From Candidatus Binatia bacterium (lineage in GTDB: Bacteria > Vulcanimicrobiota > Vulcanimicrobiia > Vulcanimicrobiales > Vulcanimicrobiaceae): a stretch of 64,000 nt of DNA. A model generated the notes under the pieces. That model did no database searches and was not told the origin of the DNA. It saw nothing but the letters and a program-made list of their open reading frames with translations. The DNA lies in contig DATKHY010000003.1 of assembly GCA_035544215.1 (NCBI GenBank), positions 444,501 through 508,500 of the forward strand. The letters run 5' to 3'. Each line of letters starts with the position of its first letter. Position 1 is the stretch's first letter. A program made the position numbers and the translations under genes. Below are positions 30,392-40,260 of this stretch, in pieces.

Positions 30392-32994
30392 GCCGGTTCC
30401 TTCAAAGCCTGCAGTGCCGCCTCGACGCGCGCGAGCTCGCCGCGGTATCCGTCGAGTTTCTCGCGCTCCTTGGCTACGACGCTGCTCGCCGCTTTGGCGA
30501 CGAACGCCTCGTTGCCGAGCTTGCGCTCGCCGCGGTCGATCTCGGCTTGCAGGTGCGCCAGTTGCTTGCGGTAGCGCTCCTCGAGCACGCCGCGGGGCGC
30601 GCGAACGGAGACGGCTGCGAGCGCCTCCTCGAGGTTGCCGCCGGCGGAGTCGGCGCGCTCGACCTTTGCCTTTGCGAACAGCACGAGCAACGCGGTTACC
30701 GCATCGGGCACGCTCGCGGGAACGTCTAGCTCCACCGCCTGCTGCGGCACCAGCCCGAGCTCGGCGCGCGCGTTCCGGATGCGTTCGACGGTTCGCTGAA
30801 CGTGTGTGAAGACGCGAGCTTCTTCCTCAAATGCGGGAACTTCGAGCGCGTCCGGCCAGGTAGCGGTCACGATCGTCTGCCCGTCGTGCGGCAGCGCCAG
30901 CCAGACCTCTTCGCCGATGAACGGCGCAACCGGATGGAGCAGACGCATGGCGTTGTTCCACACGAAGGAGAGCACGGCACCGCGAGTCGCTCGGTTCTGT
31001 TCGGCCTTGGTCGCCTCCACATACCAGTCGCAGAACTCATACCACACGAAACGGTAAATCGTTTCGGTGGCAGCGCCGAAGTCGTAGCGATTCAGCAGCT
31101 CGCTCATCGCGACGATCGTCTCGCGCAGACGCGTGAGGATCCAGCGGTCGGAGAGGGTGAGCGCGTTCTCGGACGGCAGCGTCATCGCGGCCGGCAGTCC
31201 CTCGGGCAGTGCCAGGATGTACCGCGTGGCGTTCCAGACCTTGTTGTTGAAGTTGCGCGCCTCCTCGCAGCGCGACTCCTGATAGCGGATCTCCTGGCTT
31301 TCCAACCGCATCTGGCGAAGAATCGAGATGCGGAAAGCGTCCGCGCCGTACTTGTCGGCCAGCACCATCGGGTCAATGACGTTGCCGAGAGACTTGGACA
31401 TCTTGCGCCCGGCTGCGTCGAAGACCGTCGGAGTGATAACGACGTCCGAGAATGGCACGTCGTGCATGAAGTGCAGGCCCAGCATCACCATCCGGGCGAC
31501 CCACAGAAAAATGATCTCTCCACCGGTAAGCAGCACCTGCGAGGGATACCAGCAGCGCAGCTCCGCGGTCTGCTCGGGCCAGCCGAGGATCGAGAAGGGC
31601 CAGATCCCGCTCGAGAACCAGGTGTCGAGCGTGTCGGGATCGCGCGTCAGCTCGCGCGTTCCGTGAAGCCGCTGCGCGATGTCGAGCGCCTCGGCCTCGC
31701 TCTCGGCGACGACCTCGCGTCCATCGGGTGTGTACCAGACCGGAAGCTGATGCCCCCACCAAATTTGGCGCGAGATGTTCCAATCGCGAATGTTCTCGAG
31801 CCAGTGCTCGTAGGTGCGCCCGTGGCGCGCCGGAACGAAACGGACGCGCCCGTCACGGTATGCGTCCAGCGCGGGCTTGGCGAGTGACTTCATTTTGACG
31901 AACCACTGCAGCGAGAGCAACGGCTCGACGATGGCGCCGCTGCGGTCGCTCGTCGCGACCGAATGGCGGTGCGGCTGCGTCTCGATTAAAAACCCGCCGC
32001 GTTGCAGATCGGCGAGGATGCGCTCGCGCGCCTCGAAGCGGTCGAGCCCCGCGTAGGGACCGACCGGCACGTCTGCGCCGGTGATGCGCGCCTCGAGGTC
32101 GATCACGGAAGGCGCGGGCAATCCGTGGCGTGCGCCGATCTCGTAGTCGAGCGGATCGTGCGCCGGCGTGATCTTCAGCGCGCCGGTCCCGAACTCGCGG
32201 TCGACCGCCTCGTCGGCGACAACCGGAAGCGAGCGCTCGAGCAGCGGCGGGATCCACACCCGGCGCCCGATCAGTGCCGCGTAGCGGGGGTCGTCGGGAT
32301 GGACGGCGACGGCGACGTCGGCCAGCATCGTCTCGGGCCGCGTCGTCGCGATATCGATGCCGTCGGTGCCGCCCGGCTCGAACGGGTAGCGGATCCGCCA
32401 CAGGCGGCCGTCTTGCTCGATGTACTCCAGCTCGGCGTCCGAGACGGTGGTCCGCGCCTTGGGGTCCCAGTTGATCAGGCGCGTTCCCCGGTAGATCAGC
32501 CCCTCGCGATAGAGCTGGACGAAGACTCGGCACACGGCGGCCGACAGACCCTCGTCCATCGTGAAGCGCGAGCGCTGCCAATCCGGCCCGAACCCCAGGC
32601 GCCGGAACTGCGCCTCGATCTGTCCGCCGTAGGTCCGCGACCACGCCCACGCGCGCTCGACGAACCGCTCCCGGCCTAGGTCCTCGCGGGCGATCCCCTC
32701 CTTGGCCAGCTCGCGGACCAGGACCGCTTCCGTCGCGATCGCCGCATGGTCTACACCGGGCAGCCAATCGGCGTTCTCCCCGAGCATGCGATGATAGCGC
32801 GTCAGGACGTCCATCGGCAGGTACGTCGATCCGTGACCCAGATGCGCGCGCGCAGTCACGTTGGGCGGCGGCATACAGATGATGAACGGCGGACGCGCCG
32901 GGTCCGGCTCCTCGTGAAAGTACCCGTTTCTCTCCCAGCGCTCGTAGAGACGCGGTTCGATCGCCTGCGGGTCGTACTGCTTGGGGAGGTCCAT
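30388..32994 (-). CDS. valS: Valyl-tRNA synthetase
   Basis: It charges tRNA-Val. It has 868 residues from ATG 32994. The HIGH motif appears as HLGHG at 51-55 in PPPNVTARAHLGHG, and the KMSKS loop as GRKMSKSLGN. GVDHAAIATE and ISRQIWWGHQLPVWY are typical ValRS segments. The CP1 editing domain lies in between, and a C-terminal coiled coil (ERKLGNEAFVAKAASSVVAKEREKL) completes the bacterial form. It is the first gene of the pyrR-pyrB-pyrC-carA run and is preceded by a 236-base untranslated region with strong hairpins. Confidence 0.97.
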   Translation of the reverse strand: MDLPKQYDPQAIEPRLYERWERNGYFHEEPDPARPPFIICMPPPNVTARAHLGHGSTYLPMDVLTRYHRMLGENADWLPGVDHAAIATEAVLVRELAKEGIAREDLGRERFVERAWAWSRTYGGQIEAQFRRLGFGPDWQRSRFTMDEGLSAAVCRVFVQLYREGLIYRGTRLINWDPKARTTVSDAELEYIEQDGRLWRIRYPFEPGGTDGIDIATTRPETMLADVAVAVHPDDPRYAALIGRRVWIPPLLERSLPVVADEAVDREFGTGALKITPAHDPLDYEIGARHGLPAPSVIDLEARITGADVPVGPYAGLDRFEARERILADLQRGGFLIETQPHRHSVATSDRSGAIVEPLLSLQWFVKMKSLAKPALDAYRDGRVRFVPARHGRTYEHWLENIRDWNISRQIWWGHQLPVWYTPDGREVVAESEAEALDIAQRLHGTRELTRDPDTLDTWFSSGIWPFSILGWPEQTAELRCWYPSQVLLTGGEIIFLWVARMVMLGLHFMHDVPFSDVVITPTVFDAAGRKMSKSLGNVIDPMVLADKYGADAFRISILRQMRLESQEIRYQESRCEEARNFNNKVWNATRYILALPEGLPAAMTLPSENALTLSDRWILTRLRETIVAMSELLNRYDFGAATETIYRFVWYEFCDWYVEATKAEQNRATRGAVLSFVWNNAMRLLHPVAPFIGEEVWLALPHDGQTIVTATWPDALEVPAFEEEARVFTHVQRTVERIRNARAELGLVPQQAVELDVPASVPDAVTALLVLFAKAKVERADSAGGNLEEALAAVSVRAPRGVLEERYRKQLAHLQAEIDRGERKLGNEAFVAKAASSVVAKEREKLDGYRGELARVEAALQALKEPA

Positions 32995-33230
32995 CGGTTG
33001 CCCTGCGTTCAGCAACCCCGAGTGTCCCGCCTTTCCGCCTTCACCCTCCCATCGTCGGCGTGGGGCGAGCACCGGGTGACGTTCTCAAGCGAAAACTGCG
33101 ACGAGCCCGGACCAGCGCAGGATGCGCACTTTGTTCCGAGCTTGCTCGTCCGGGCGAGCGCGGTAGCAGGAGGAGCACACGATGTGCGACGACGAGCGGT
33201 TTCGCGGAGAACGTTACCCGGGCGCGAGAC
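32995..33230 (-). promoter_or_regulatory. Untranslated leader of the valS-pyr run
   Basis: A 236-base gene-free stretch between clpX and valS. Read on the minus strand it ends with a hairpin of GGTTGC pairing with GCAACC around a 10-base loop, whose right arm lies immediately before the valS ATG and overlaps the only purine-rich ribosome-binding sequence (GCAGGG). Further upstream TCACCC can pair with GGGTGA. This could be a translational control element for valS or a target of PyrR. I looked for the T-box sequence GGTGGnACCGCG and did not find it. Confidence 0.35.
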
Positions 33231-34490
<1,260 letters not shown>

Positions 34491-34517
34491 CTGGTGGTCC
34501 CGGGTCTCCTTTAGGCC

Positions 34518-35126
34518 CTAGGCCGGCATCGGCAAGCCTTGGCGATTTTCGATAATCTGGTCGATTATCCCGTAATCCTTGGCCTCTTGCGCGGTCATGT
34601 AGTAGTCCCGTTCGATGTCCTTGAGCACCTGGTCGAGCGGTTTCTTCGTCGTCTCTTCGTAGATCCGTGCGACCGTCTGGCGGGTGGCCAGCAGGTCGCG
34701 GGCCGCGATCTCCACGTCGGTGGCCTGTCCCCCGATCTGCGAGACCCAGGGCTGATGGATCACGATCTTGGAGTTCGGCAGGGCGTAGCGCTTCCCGGGG
34801 GCGCCTCCGGTAAGCAGAATCGACCCCATCGACGCCGCGAAGCCCATGCAGATGGTCGCGACGTCCGGCTTGATGAAGCGCATGGCGTCGAACATCGCTA
34901 GGCCCGCGGTTACGCTGCCGCCGGGTGAGTTGAGGTACATGTCGATGTCTTTCTCGGGGTCTTCCTTTTCGAGAAAGAGCAGCTGCGCGATCACCAAGTT
35001 GGCGAGATGATCGTCGATCGGGCCGCCGACGAAAACGATGCGATCCTTAAGCAGACGCGAATAGATGTCGTACGCGCGTTCGCCGCGCGCGGTCTGTTCG
35101 ACGACCATCGGTACGAGATGTCCCAT
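34518..35126 (-). CDS. clpP: ClpP protease subunit
   Basis: The serine peptidase barrel of ClpXP. The 202 residues show the catalytic triad Ser99 ([12 protein letters not shown]), His124 (IVIHQPW) and Asp174 (IERDYYM), with LNSPGGSV lining the oxyanion site. The N-terminus ([26 protein letters not shown]) matches the region removed or docked against ClpX loops. It lies 11 bases after tig and 27 bases before clpX. Confidence 0.98.
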   Translation of the reverse strand: MGHLVPMVVEQTARGERAYDIYSRLLKDRIVFVGGPIDDHLANLVIAQLLFLEKEDPEKDIDMYLNSPGGSVTAGLAMFDAMRFIKPDVATICMGFAASMGSILLTGGAPGKRYALPNSKIVIHQPWVSQIGGQATDVEIAARDLLATRQTVARIYEETTKKPLDQVLKDIERDYYMTAQEAKDYGIIDQIIENRQGLPMPA

Positions 35127-35137
35127 GCTACGTGTAA

Positions 35138-36427
35138 CTACGACGCCGTGCCGGAAGTTTCTTCGTTCACCGTGACGACGGCGTTGTCGACGAGGAAGTC
35201 GAGCGTCTTATTCCTCACGATGCCGTCCATCAGGGAGAGTAAATTATTCCCTAGCGCCTTGCGAATTCGTTCCGGCGGCTGGCCGTAACGTCGCGCCAGC
35301 GCCGCAAGCTCGGCGGCCACGTCCGCGGGGGTGGCCGTAATTTCCTCGGCCTTGGCGATCGCCTCGATTAGCAACGCAGCCTTCACTCGCGATTCAGCCT
35401 CCGCGCGCAGCGACTCTCGCGGCTCGCTCGCGTCGCCGGTGCCGCCCTCGCCGCGAGCGGACGCGACCTCTTCGACGAGGTGATCGAGCTCACTTTCGAC
35501 CATCGAGGCGGGGAGCGGGAAATCGTGCGCCGTGAGGAGCTGCGTCATCGCGGCGTTCGCGACCGAGCGGCGCGCGCGCGCGCCCGCGACGGCCTCGAGC
35601 CGGGTCCTGAGGTCGGCGCGCAGCCCGTCGAGCGTCTGATGTTGCGAAACCGCTTTCGCCAGCTCGTCGTCGAGCGCCGGCAGCTCGTACTCTTTGAGAT
35701 CGTGCAGCGTGACTTCGAAGCGCGCGGGCTTTCCGGCAAGCTCCGGCGCCGAGTAATCGTCCGGGAAACGGACGTCGACGCTCTTCTTCTCGCCCGGCAT
35801 CATGCCGACGATCCCCGCGACGAACCCCGGTATGAAGCGGCCTTCGCTCAGCTCGGTCACCTGACCCGAGGCGCTGCCGCCTTCGAACGGCGCGCCGTCG
35901 ATCGTTCCGGCGTAGTCGAGCGTGGCGACGTCGCCGATCTGCGCCGCGCGCTGCACCGGAACGAGCGTCGCGCGTTCCTTGGCCAGCGACCGAAGGCTGT
36001 TTTCGACGTCGGCGTCCGTCACCGGCGTTGCCGCGCGCGAGACGGCGACGCCCTTGTAGCCGCGCAGCTCAATCGCCGGGCGCACCTCGACCGTCGCCTT
36101 CACGCGCGTGGGCCGGCCGGCGTCCTCTTCGAGGATCTCGAGCTCAGGCGCCTTGACGGGCTGCAGGTCGTGCTCGGCGATGGCCTTCGCGTACACTTGC
36201 GGCACGACTTCGTCCATCGCTTCGCGCGTGAGCGCGTCGGTGCCGTAGTTCTGCTCGAAGATCTTGCGCGGTACCTTGCCCTTGCGGAAGCCGGGGAGGC
36301 GCACGTTCTTGACGAGCTTCCGAAACGCGCGCTCTTCCGCCGCGGCGATCTCTTGCCCCGTGATCGAAAATTCGAGCGCTACTTGCGTCGGAGCGAGCCG
36401 CGTCAACGTTGAGCTGGTCATAATCAT
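35138..36427 (-). CDS. tig: Trigger factor
   Basis: A ribosome-bound chaperone and prolyl isomerase for nascent chains. It has 429 residues from ATG 36427 (or 427 from ATG 36421). The N-terminal ribosome-binding domain carries the signature [14 protein letters not shown], close to the canonical GFRxGKxP. The PPIase domain follows ([39 protein letters not shown]), then the helical C-terminal arms. The tRNA-Gly discriminator base is 36429, so a single base separates the mature tRNA from the first ATG. It leads the tig-clpP-clpX group. Confidence 0.96.
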   Translation of the reverse strand: MIMTSSTLTRLAPTQVALEFSITGQEIAAAEERAFRKLVKNVRLPGFRKGKVPRKIFEQNYGTDALTREAMDEVVPQVYAKAIAEHDLQPVKAPELEILEEDAGRPTRVKATVEVRPAIELRGYKGVAVSRAATPVTDADVENSLRSLAKERATLVPVQRAAQIGDVATLDYAGTIDGAPFEGGSASGQVTELSEGRFIPGFVAGIVGMMPGEKKSVDVRFPDDYSAPELAGKPARFEVTLHDLKEYELPALDDELAKAVSQHQTLDGLRADLRTRLEAVAGARARRSVANAAMTQLLTAHDFPLPASMVESELDHLVEEVASARGEGGTGDASEPRESLRAEAESRVKAALLIEAIAKAEEITATPADVAAELAALARRYGQPPERIRKALGNNLLSLMDGIVRNKTLDFLVDNAVVTVNEETSGTAS

Positions 36428-36428
36428 T

Positions 36429-36500
36429 AGCGGAAGACGAGATTCGAACTCGCGACCCTCGCCTTGGCAAGGCGATGCTCTACCACTGAGCTACTTCCGC
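36429..36500 (-). tRNA. tRNA-Gly (GCC)
   Basis: A 72-base cloverleaf with acceptor GCGGAAG/CTTCCGC, D arm with AGCTCAGTGGTAGAGC, anticodon loop CTTGCCAAG giving GCC, and T arm with GTTCGAATC. The discriminator is U, as usual for glycine. No CCA is encoded. It is directly upstream of tig on the same strand. Confidence 0.96.
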
Positions 36501-36507
36501 GTCTGTC

Positions 36508-36678
36508 GCTCGCTGATTTTTGTCGCTTGGTCGATGTGGTTCTCGCGGACGCTCGCCTCGCACATCCGGTGCTCGGCTCTCTCGATTCTCCGCCGCTTCC
36601 GCCATCCGTGGCTCCGCGGCGGATTCAGACGCCGCGCGAACCACATCGCCCCAAGTTCCAAAAATAGCTCGCTGATTT
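36508..36678. mobile_element. MITE-like non-coding inverted-repeat element with flanking 12-bp direct repeats
   Basis: Two identical 12-bp direct repeats, GCTCGCTGATTT, lie at 36508-36519 and 36667-36678. Between them, long imperfect inverted repeats face each other. The left arm contains GATGTGGTTCTCGCG (36533-36547) and the right arm its near-perfect reverse complement (36633-36647, 14 of 15), with weaker pairing out to about 22 bases. An inner perfect 8-bp pair (36589-36596 with 36616-36623) makes the middle a second hairpin. No coding frame fits. The arrangement looks like a small non-autonomous transposable element with a target duplication, or a structured RNA between two tRNA genes. 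Confidence 0.5.
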
Positions 36679-36719
36679 AATTGTTCTTGGGACTCCCTGG
36701 CGATTCTGCTCTCTGCGTT

Positions 36720-36801
36720 TGGGCAAGCAGAGACTCGAACTCTGACGGGTCGCCCCACTGGATTCTAAGTCCAGCGCGTCTGCCAGTTCCGCCACTTGCC
36801 C
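36720..36801 (-). tRNA. tRNA-Leu (TAG)
   Basis: An 82-base class II tRNA. Acceptor GGGCAAG pairs with CTTGCCC, the anticodon stem CTGGA/TCCAG encloses CTTAGAA (anticodon TAG), and the long variable arm is TGGGGCGACCCGT-like, as needed for leucine. The T loop is GTTCGAGTC. The discriminator is A and no CCA is encoded. It is on the minus strand, 220 bases before tRNA-Gly. Confidence 0.95.
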
Positions 36802-36844
36802 GGCGACCCCGATAGATAGAACGCGCTGGGTGCTTTTCCTCCTC

Positions 36845-37579
36845 TTAAGGCAGGGCGGCGCCGCTCAACGGCGAGCCCGTGTTCGCGCGCAGCATGGCCG
36901 CGTCGACCGGGTGGCAGGTGCTGCGGTCCAGCGGGTTCTCGCAGAGCAGCACGCCGGAGAAGCTCGCGGCGCTCGTCTCCGCGCCGGCCATCTTGTCGCA
37001 CGCGGGCTGGCGCTGGGTTCCGTTCACGACGTCCCAGCACAGGATGGCGCCGTCGAAGCGCGTGCCCTGCAGGTCGGCGCCGGAGAAGTCCACGGAGAGC
37101 AAGGGAATTTCGCTCAGGTCGCGGCCCGCGAGTTTGGCTCCCGTGAAGTTGCAAAAGGCACAGCCGGCGAGCAGCTGACGCAGCTGCTCGTCGGTGACCG
37201 ACGCCGCGAAGCCTTTGAAGTTGGCCGCCATAATCTGCACGCCGGTAAACGTCGCGCCATCGAGCTTTGCGCCGATGAAGTTGCACGCCGTGCATTGCGT
37301 TCCGTCGAACGCCGCGCCGCGAAGATCGGCATTCTCGAAGTTGGCGGCGAGGATCCGCGCGTTGCGAAACGACGCGCGGCTTAGATCCGCTCCCTCGAAA
37401 TTCACGCCGCTATACACCGCGCGGGTGAAGTCGGAACCGGAGAGCTTCGCAGCCGCGTAGTTGCAGCCGGCGCAGAATTTGGGCCCGGCCGTCTGGGCGT
37501 TCTGCGCAGCCGCCGACACCGGCACGATCGCGCATAGCCCGGCGAGCGCGATCAACCGGCCAAGTCGCGGGATCGTCAT
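36845..37579 (-). CDS. Secreted pentapeptide-repeat protein
   Basis: 244 residues from ATG 37579 (4-base overlap with the Crp-like gene). The N-terminus is a signal peptide (LGRLIALAGLCAIVPVSAAAQ). After it come A(D/N)Lxx-type pentapeptide repeats such as GADLSRASFRNARILAANFENADLRGAAF, which fold as a right-handed quadrilateral beta-helix. Two CxxC-like pairs (FCAGCNYAAAKL and QCTACNF) and further Cys residues suggest disulfides in the periplasm. The role of exported pentapeptide proteins is mostly unknown. Coupling to a Crp-like regulator may mean that it is expressed together with its regulator. Confidence 0.85.
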   Translation of the reverse strand: MTIPRLGRLIALAGLCAIVPVSAAAQNAQTAGPKFCAGCNYAAAKLSGSDFTRAVYSGVNFEGADLSRASFRNARILAANFENADLRGAAFDGTQCTACNFIGAKLDGATFTGVQIMAANFKGFAASVTDEQLRQLLAGCAFCNFTGAKLAGRDLSEIPLLSVDFSGADLQGTRFDGAILCWDVVNGTQRQPACDKMAGAETSAASFSGVLLCENPLDRSTCHPVDAAMLRANTGSPLSGAALP

Positions 37580-38337
37580 GCCGGCTGCTCCGTTGAAAAG
37601 AGCTTGTCGAGCTCGGCACGACCGGCGGCGTAGCACTCGCAGGCGGCGCGTTCGAGTGCGGGCCGATTCTTCACGGTCATCTTACCGTGGCAGTACTCGA
37701 TGAGTCCGGCGCGCTGGAGGCTCTCGGCGGCCAGCGAGACCGCTGCCCGCCGCACGCCGAGCATCAAGGCGAGGTATTCGTGCGTCAAGGGGAACACGTC
37801 GGATTCGGCGTTGTCGTGCGCGGTCAGGAGCCAGCGGCAGCAGCGCTTCTTGACCGAATGCAAGATGTTGCACGCCGCCGTCCGTGCGAGCTGCGCCATG
37901 GCAACCTCGCCATATGCATGAATCGTGCGGTCGAACTCCGCGTTTTGCGCGACGGACTTCCAGAGCTCCCGTTGCGCGATGCGAAATCCCGTGGCGCGGA
38001 TCTGCACGACCGAATCGAAGACGGCGCGGTCGAAGTTCAGGGTCGCGGCGAGCGGGGCCATGCCCTCGCGCCCCACCGCGGCGATCTCCACGGCGCGCCC
38101 GCTCTTCATCGTTTTGACCATCGAGATCATTCCGCTCGCGACGAAGTACGAGTACGTAACCGGCTCGCCGGCTCGCGCCAAGGTTGCGCCGGACTCGAAC
38201 GAAACCGGTTCCATCAGGGCGCGGAGGCGGTTTCGGCTGCCGGCATCCAGCGTTGCCAAAAGCCGGTTCGCCACGGGAGGTACGCCCTCGCCTGCCATAC
38301 AGTTAAAGAAACGCATCGCGCAGGCGGTGTCAAGCAT
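37576..38337 (-). CDS. Crp/Fnr-family transcriptional regulator
   Basis: An effector-binding transcription factor. The cyclic-nucleotide-binding-like domain (SFESGATLARAGEPVTYSYFVASGMISMVK, with VGREGMAPLAA) lacks the cAMP-contacting RES motif, so the ligand is unlikely to be cAMP. The C-terminal helix-turn-helix lies around LTHEYLALMLGVRRAAVSLAAESLQRAGLIEY. The start is uncertain: ATG 38337 gives 253 residues, but ATG 38298 or GTG 38271 (just before ANRLLATLD) may be the real one. A TTGACA hexamer at 38328-38333 sits inside the longer version. It is divergent from the TPR regulator at 38384. Confidence 0.88.
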   Translation of the reverse strand: MLDTACAMRFFNCMAGEGVPPVANRLLATLDAGSRNRLRALMEPVSFESGATLARAGEPVTYSYFVASGMISMVKTMKSGRAVEIAAVGREGMAPLAATLNFDRAVFDSVVQIRATGFRIAQRELWKSVAQNAEFDRTIHAYGEVAMAQLARTAACNILHSVKKRCCRWLLTAHDNAESDVFPLTHEYLALMLGVRRAAVSLAAESLQRAGLIEYCHGKMTVKNRPALERAACECYAAGRAELDKLFSTEQPA

Positions 38338-38383
38338 TTGGGTGGAATCGCCGCCCGCGTCGGGGTAGGTAAGGCTTCGTCAG

Positions 38384-39727
38384 ATGAAGTTTACGGTCTA
38401 CGCGTTTGGGTCGTTCCGCCTCGATGTGATGCGGCGGCTGCTTATCACGGGTTCGCGGATATGCTCCCTGCCGGAAAGGCCGTTTCGCATTCTGATGCTC
38501 CTCCTGGAGTCGAATGGCGCCTTGGTTGAGCGCAATGTGCTGATCGACGCGCTGTGGCCGGATGAAGACATCGGCGAGAACAGTCTCACGCAGCACATCT
38601 ATCTCCTACGAAACCTGCTGGTGGAGTTGGGTGGAAAGCGTTCTTATATCAAGACGGAGTCGAGGCATGGCTACCGTTTTACGCTGCCGGTTGCCGTCAT
38701 CGACGATTCCGCCGATCACTTCGATCCGGACGTTGCGGCGGCGGTCGGACGCCTGATCGCCCGCGATCGGTTTGAAAGCTTCCGCGCTTATTGCGAAGGC
38801 TGTTACCTGCTTGAGAAGCGCACGCACGAGAGTTTGCTGGGCGCCGTATCCCGGTTCGACGAGGTCGTTCAAAACGATCCGATGCACTGGCAAGCCTATT
38901 TCGGGACTGCCCGGGCATACGCGTTTCTAGGGTCGTATCTCTACGCGCCCAGCCGGGAGGCGTTCCCGAAGGCGAAGACGGCCGTGCTCCGAGCCTTGGA
39001 AATCAGGCCAAGCGGAGCGGCTCACGCGCTGCTGTCGGAGATCACGATGTTCGGCGAGTGGGATTGGGCCGGAGCTGCGGCGGAGATGCAGACCGCACTG
39101 GAGCTCGAGCCGGAATCGGCGTTCGTCCACAATGCGGCGGCCTGGCTCGCGATCGGTCAAGGCGACTTCGACCGGGCGCTGTTCGAGGCGCGGGCCGCTC
39201 TCGAGCTCGAGCCTGCATCGCTGTTCTATCGCAACGTGTTGGCTCGCGTTTTCATTCATCGTGCGGACTACGGCAACGCCGTTGCGCTGCTCTCGCGAGT
39301 GCTCGAACTGGATGCTACGATCGACGTCGCCGTCGAAAACCTCGCCTTCGCGTACACCGCGAACGGCCAGCCGGAACGTGCCGTGCGTATTCTGCTCGAC
39401 AGGGCCCAACGAGGTGCGCTCGCCGATCACATGACCGGCCAGTTGGCGCGTGCGTACGGGGACTCTGGCCACAGCCCGCGAGCCGAGCGTATCTACCGCG
39501 AGCTGCAGGCCTCTGCCGAGCAGCGTTACGTCGCGGCATGGCCGATGGCGCTGGCCGCGACGGGACTTGGCCGTGAGGACGAGGCTCTCGAGCAGCTTTC
39601 GCGGGGGGCACGAGAGCGTGAGGCGGCGTTAGTCTTCCTGCAACGGCTCACGCTGTTCGACGGGCTGAAAGACGATCCGGAGTTCCACCGCATCGCCGCG
39701 GCGGTCGGGCCGGCTGGCGTTACGTAG
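38384..39727 (+). CDS. Winged-helix (OmpR-type) transcriptional regulator with TPR domain
   Basis: 447 residues. The first hundred form an OmpR/PhoB-type DNA-binding domain without a receiver (FGSFRLDVMRRLLITG, RPFRILMLLLESNGALVERNVLIDALWPDE, IKTESRHGYRF). The rest is a string of TPR-like helical pairs (HWQAYFGTARAYAFLGSY, AFVHNAAAWLAIGQGDFDRA, DVAVENLAFAYTANGQPERA). There is no transmembrane helix between them, so unlike CadC it is soluble. Such proteins often regulate neighbouring genes in response to a protein or peptide ligand. It lies 46 bases from the divergent Crp-like gene, so the two could share a control region. Confidence 0.88.
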   Translation: MKFTVYAFGSFRLDVMRRLLITGSRICSLPERPFRILMLLLESNGALVERNVLIDALWPDEDIGENSLTQHIYLLRNLLVELGGKRSYIKTESRHGYRFTLPVAVIDDSADHFDPDVAAAVGRLIARDRFESFRAYCEGCYLLEKRTHESLLGAVSRFDEVVQNDPMHWQAYFGTARAYAFLGSYLYAPSREAFPKAKTAVLRALEIRPSGAAHALLSEITMFGEWDWAGAAAEMQTALELEPESAFVHNAAAWLAIGQGDFDRALFEARAALELEPASLFYRNVLARVFIHRADYGNAVALLSRVLELDATIDVAVENLAFAYTANGQPERAVRILLDRAQRGALADHMTGQLARAYGDSGHSPRAERIYRELQASAEQRYVAAWPMALAATGLGREDEALEQLSRGAREREAALVFLQRLTLFDGLKDDPEFHRIAAAVGPAGVT

Positions 39728-39761
39728 GGGGCGGCTCCTAGGCATCGAACACCTGTTCGCC

Positions 39762-39992
39762 ATGGCTAGGCCGTCTCAGTTCCAGCGCGACGAGGAGCCG
39801 TGGGGCGAACCGGAGGCGGTCAGGGCGGCGATCAAACGCTTGCGCCCAGAGGATCGTGCGCGCGTTCTCGCGTGGCTGTGCATCTACTATCAAGACGACG
39901 GAGCCATGTTTTCGCCGCAGATTAGCCGGCGTCGCAAACGCATTACGATCGACGGCACTGAGTACTGGCTGGTCAGGGTTCCGCGGCTGTAG
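39762..39992 (+). CDS. Small basic protein of unknown function
   Basis: 76 residues starting MARPSQFQRDEEPWGEPEAV, with a helix KRLRPEDRARVLAWLCIYYQDDG and a C-terminal beta hairpin (KRITIDGTEYWLVRVP). I do not recognise the family. It starts 34 bases after the TPR regulator on the same strand, so it is probably co-transcribed with it, and is followed by a strong terminator hairpin. Composition is normal for the window. Confidence 0.6.
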   Translation: MARPSQFQRDEEPWGEPEAVRAAIKRLRPEDRARVLAWLCIYYQDDGAMFSPQISRRRKRITIDGTEYWLVRVPRL

Positions 39993-40009
39993 GGCTTTAC
40001 GGAATTTCG

Positions 40010-40046
40010 AAAGGCCTTACGTAAAGTCGTAAGGCCTTTGTGTTTT
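40010..40046 (+). terminator. Rho-independent terminator with perfect 12-bp stem
   Basis: AAAGGCCTTACG (40010-40021) pairs perfectly with CGTAAGGCCTTT (40028-40039) around a 6-base loop, followed by GTGTTTTT. It ends the plus-strand regulator transcript just before the minus-strand tRNA cluster. CTTTACG at about 39994-40000 could instead pair with CGTAAAG inside the stem-loop, giving a competing fold. Confidence 0.85.
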
Positions 40047-40118
40047 TGCACCGCCAGGGACTCGAACCCCGAACCAACTGATTAAGAGTCAGCTGCTCTA
40101 CCATTGAGCTAGCGGTGC
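40047..40118 (-). tRNA. tRNA-Lys (CTT)
   Basis: Acceptor GCACCGC/GCGGTGC, D arm TAGCTCAATGGTAGAGC, anticodon stem CTGA around CTCTTAA (anticodon CTT), T arm GGGGTTCGAGTCCC. The discriminator is A and no CCA is encoded. It is the last tRNA of the minus-strand array and abuts the terminator of the opposite strand. Confidence 0.95.
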
Positions 40119-40123
40119 GTAAA

Positions 40124-40199
40124 TGGTGCGCCCTCCGGGACTCGAACCCGGGACCAACGGCTTAAAAGGCCGCTGCTCTACCGACTGAGCTAAAGGCGC
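40124..40199 (-). tRNA. tRNA-Lys (TTT), CCA encoded
   Basis: Acceptor GCGCCTT pairs with AGGGCGC including one G-T, D arm TAGCTCAGTCGGTAGAGC, anticodon loop CTTTTAA (TTT), T arm CCGGGTTCGAGTCCCGG. The discriminator is A followed by an encoded CCA. Only five bases separate it from tRNA-Lys (CTT), so both come from one precursor. Confidence 0.95.
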
Positions 40200-40260
40200 C
40201 CGTGCGGCCGCGCTCGTTGTTTGTATTGAATACCTTCTCGAAGTCCTCCGGCGTGGTTTT

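Noticed and set aside
32995-33230. T-box riboswitch in front of valS
   Set aside because: The conserved GGTGGnACCGCG antiterminator sequence is not found on the minus strand. Only generic hairpins are visible.
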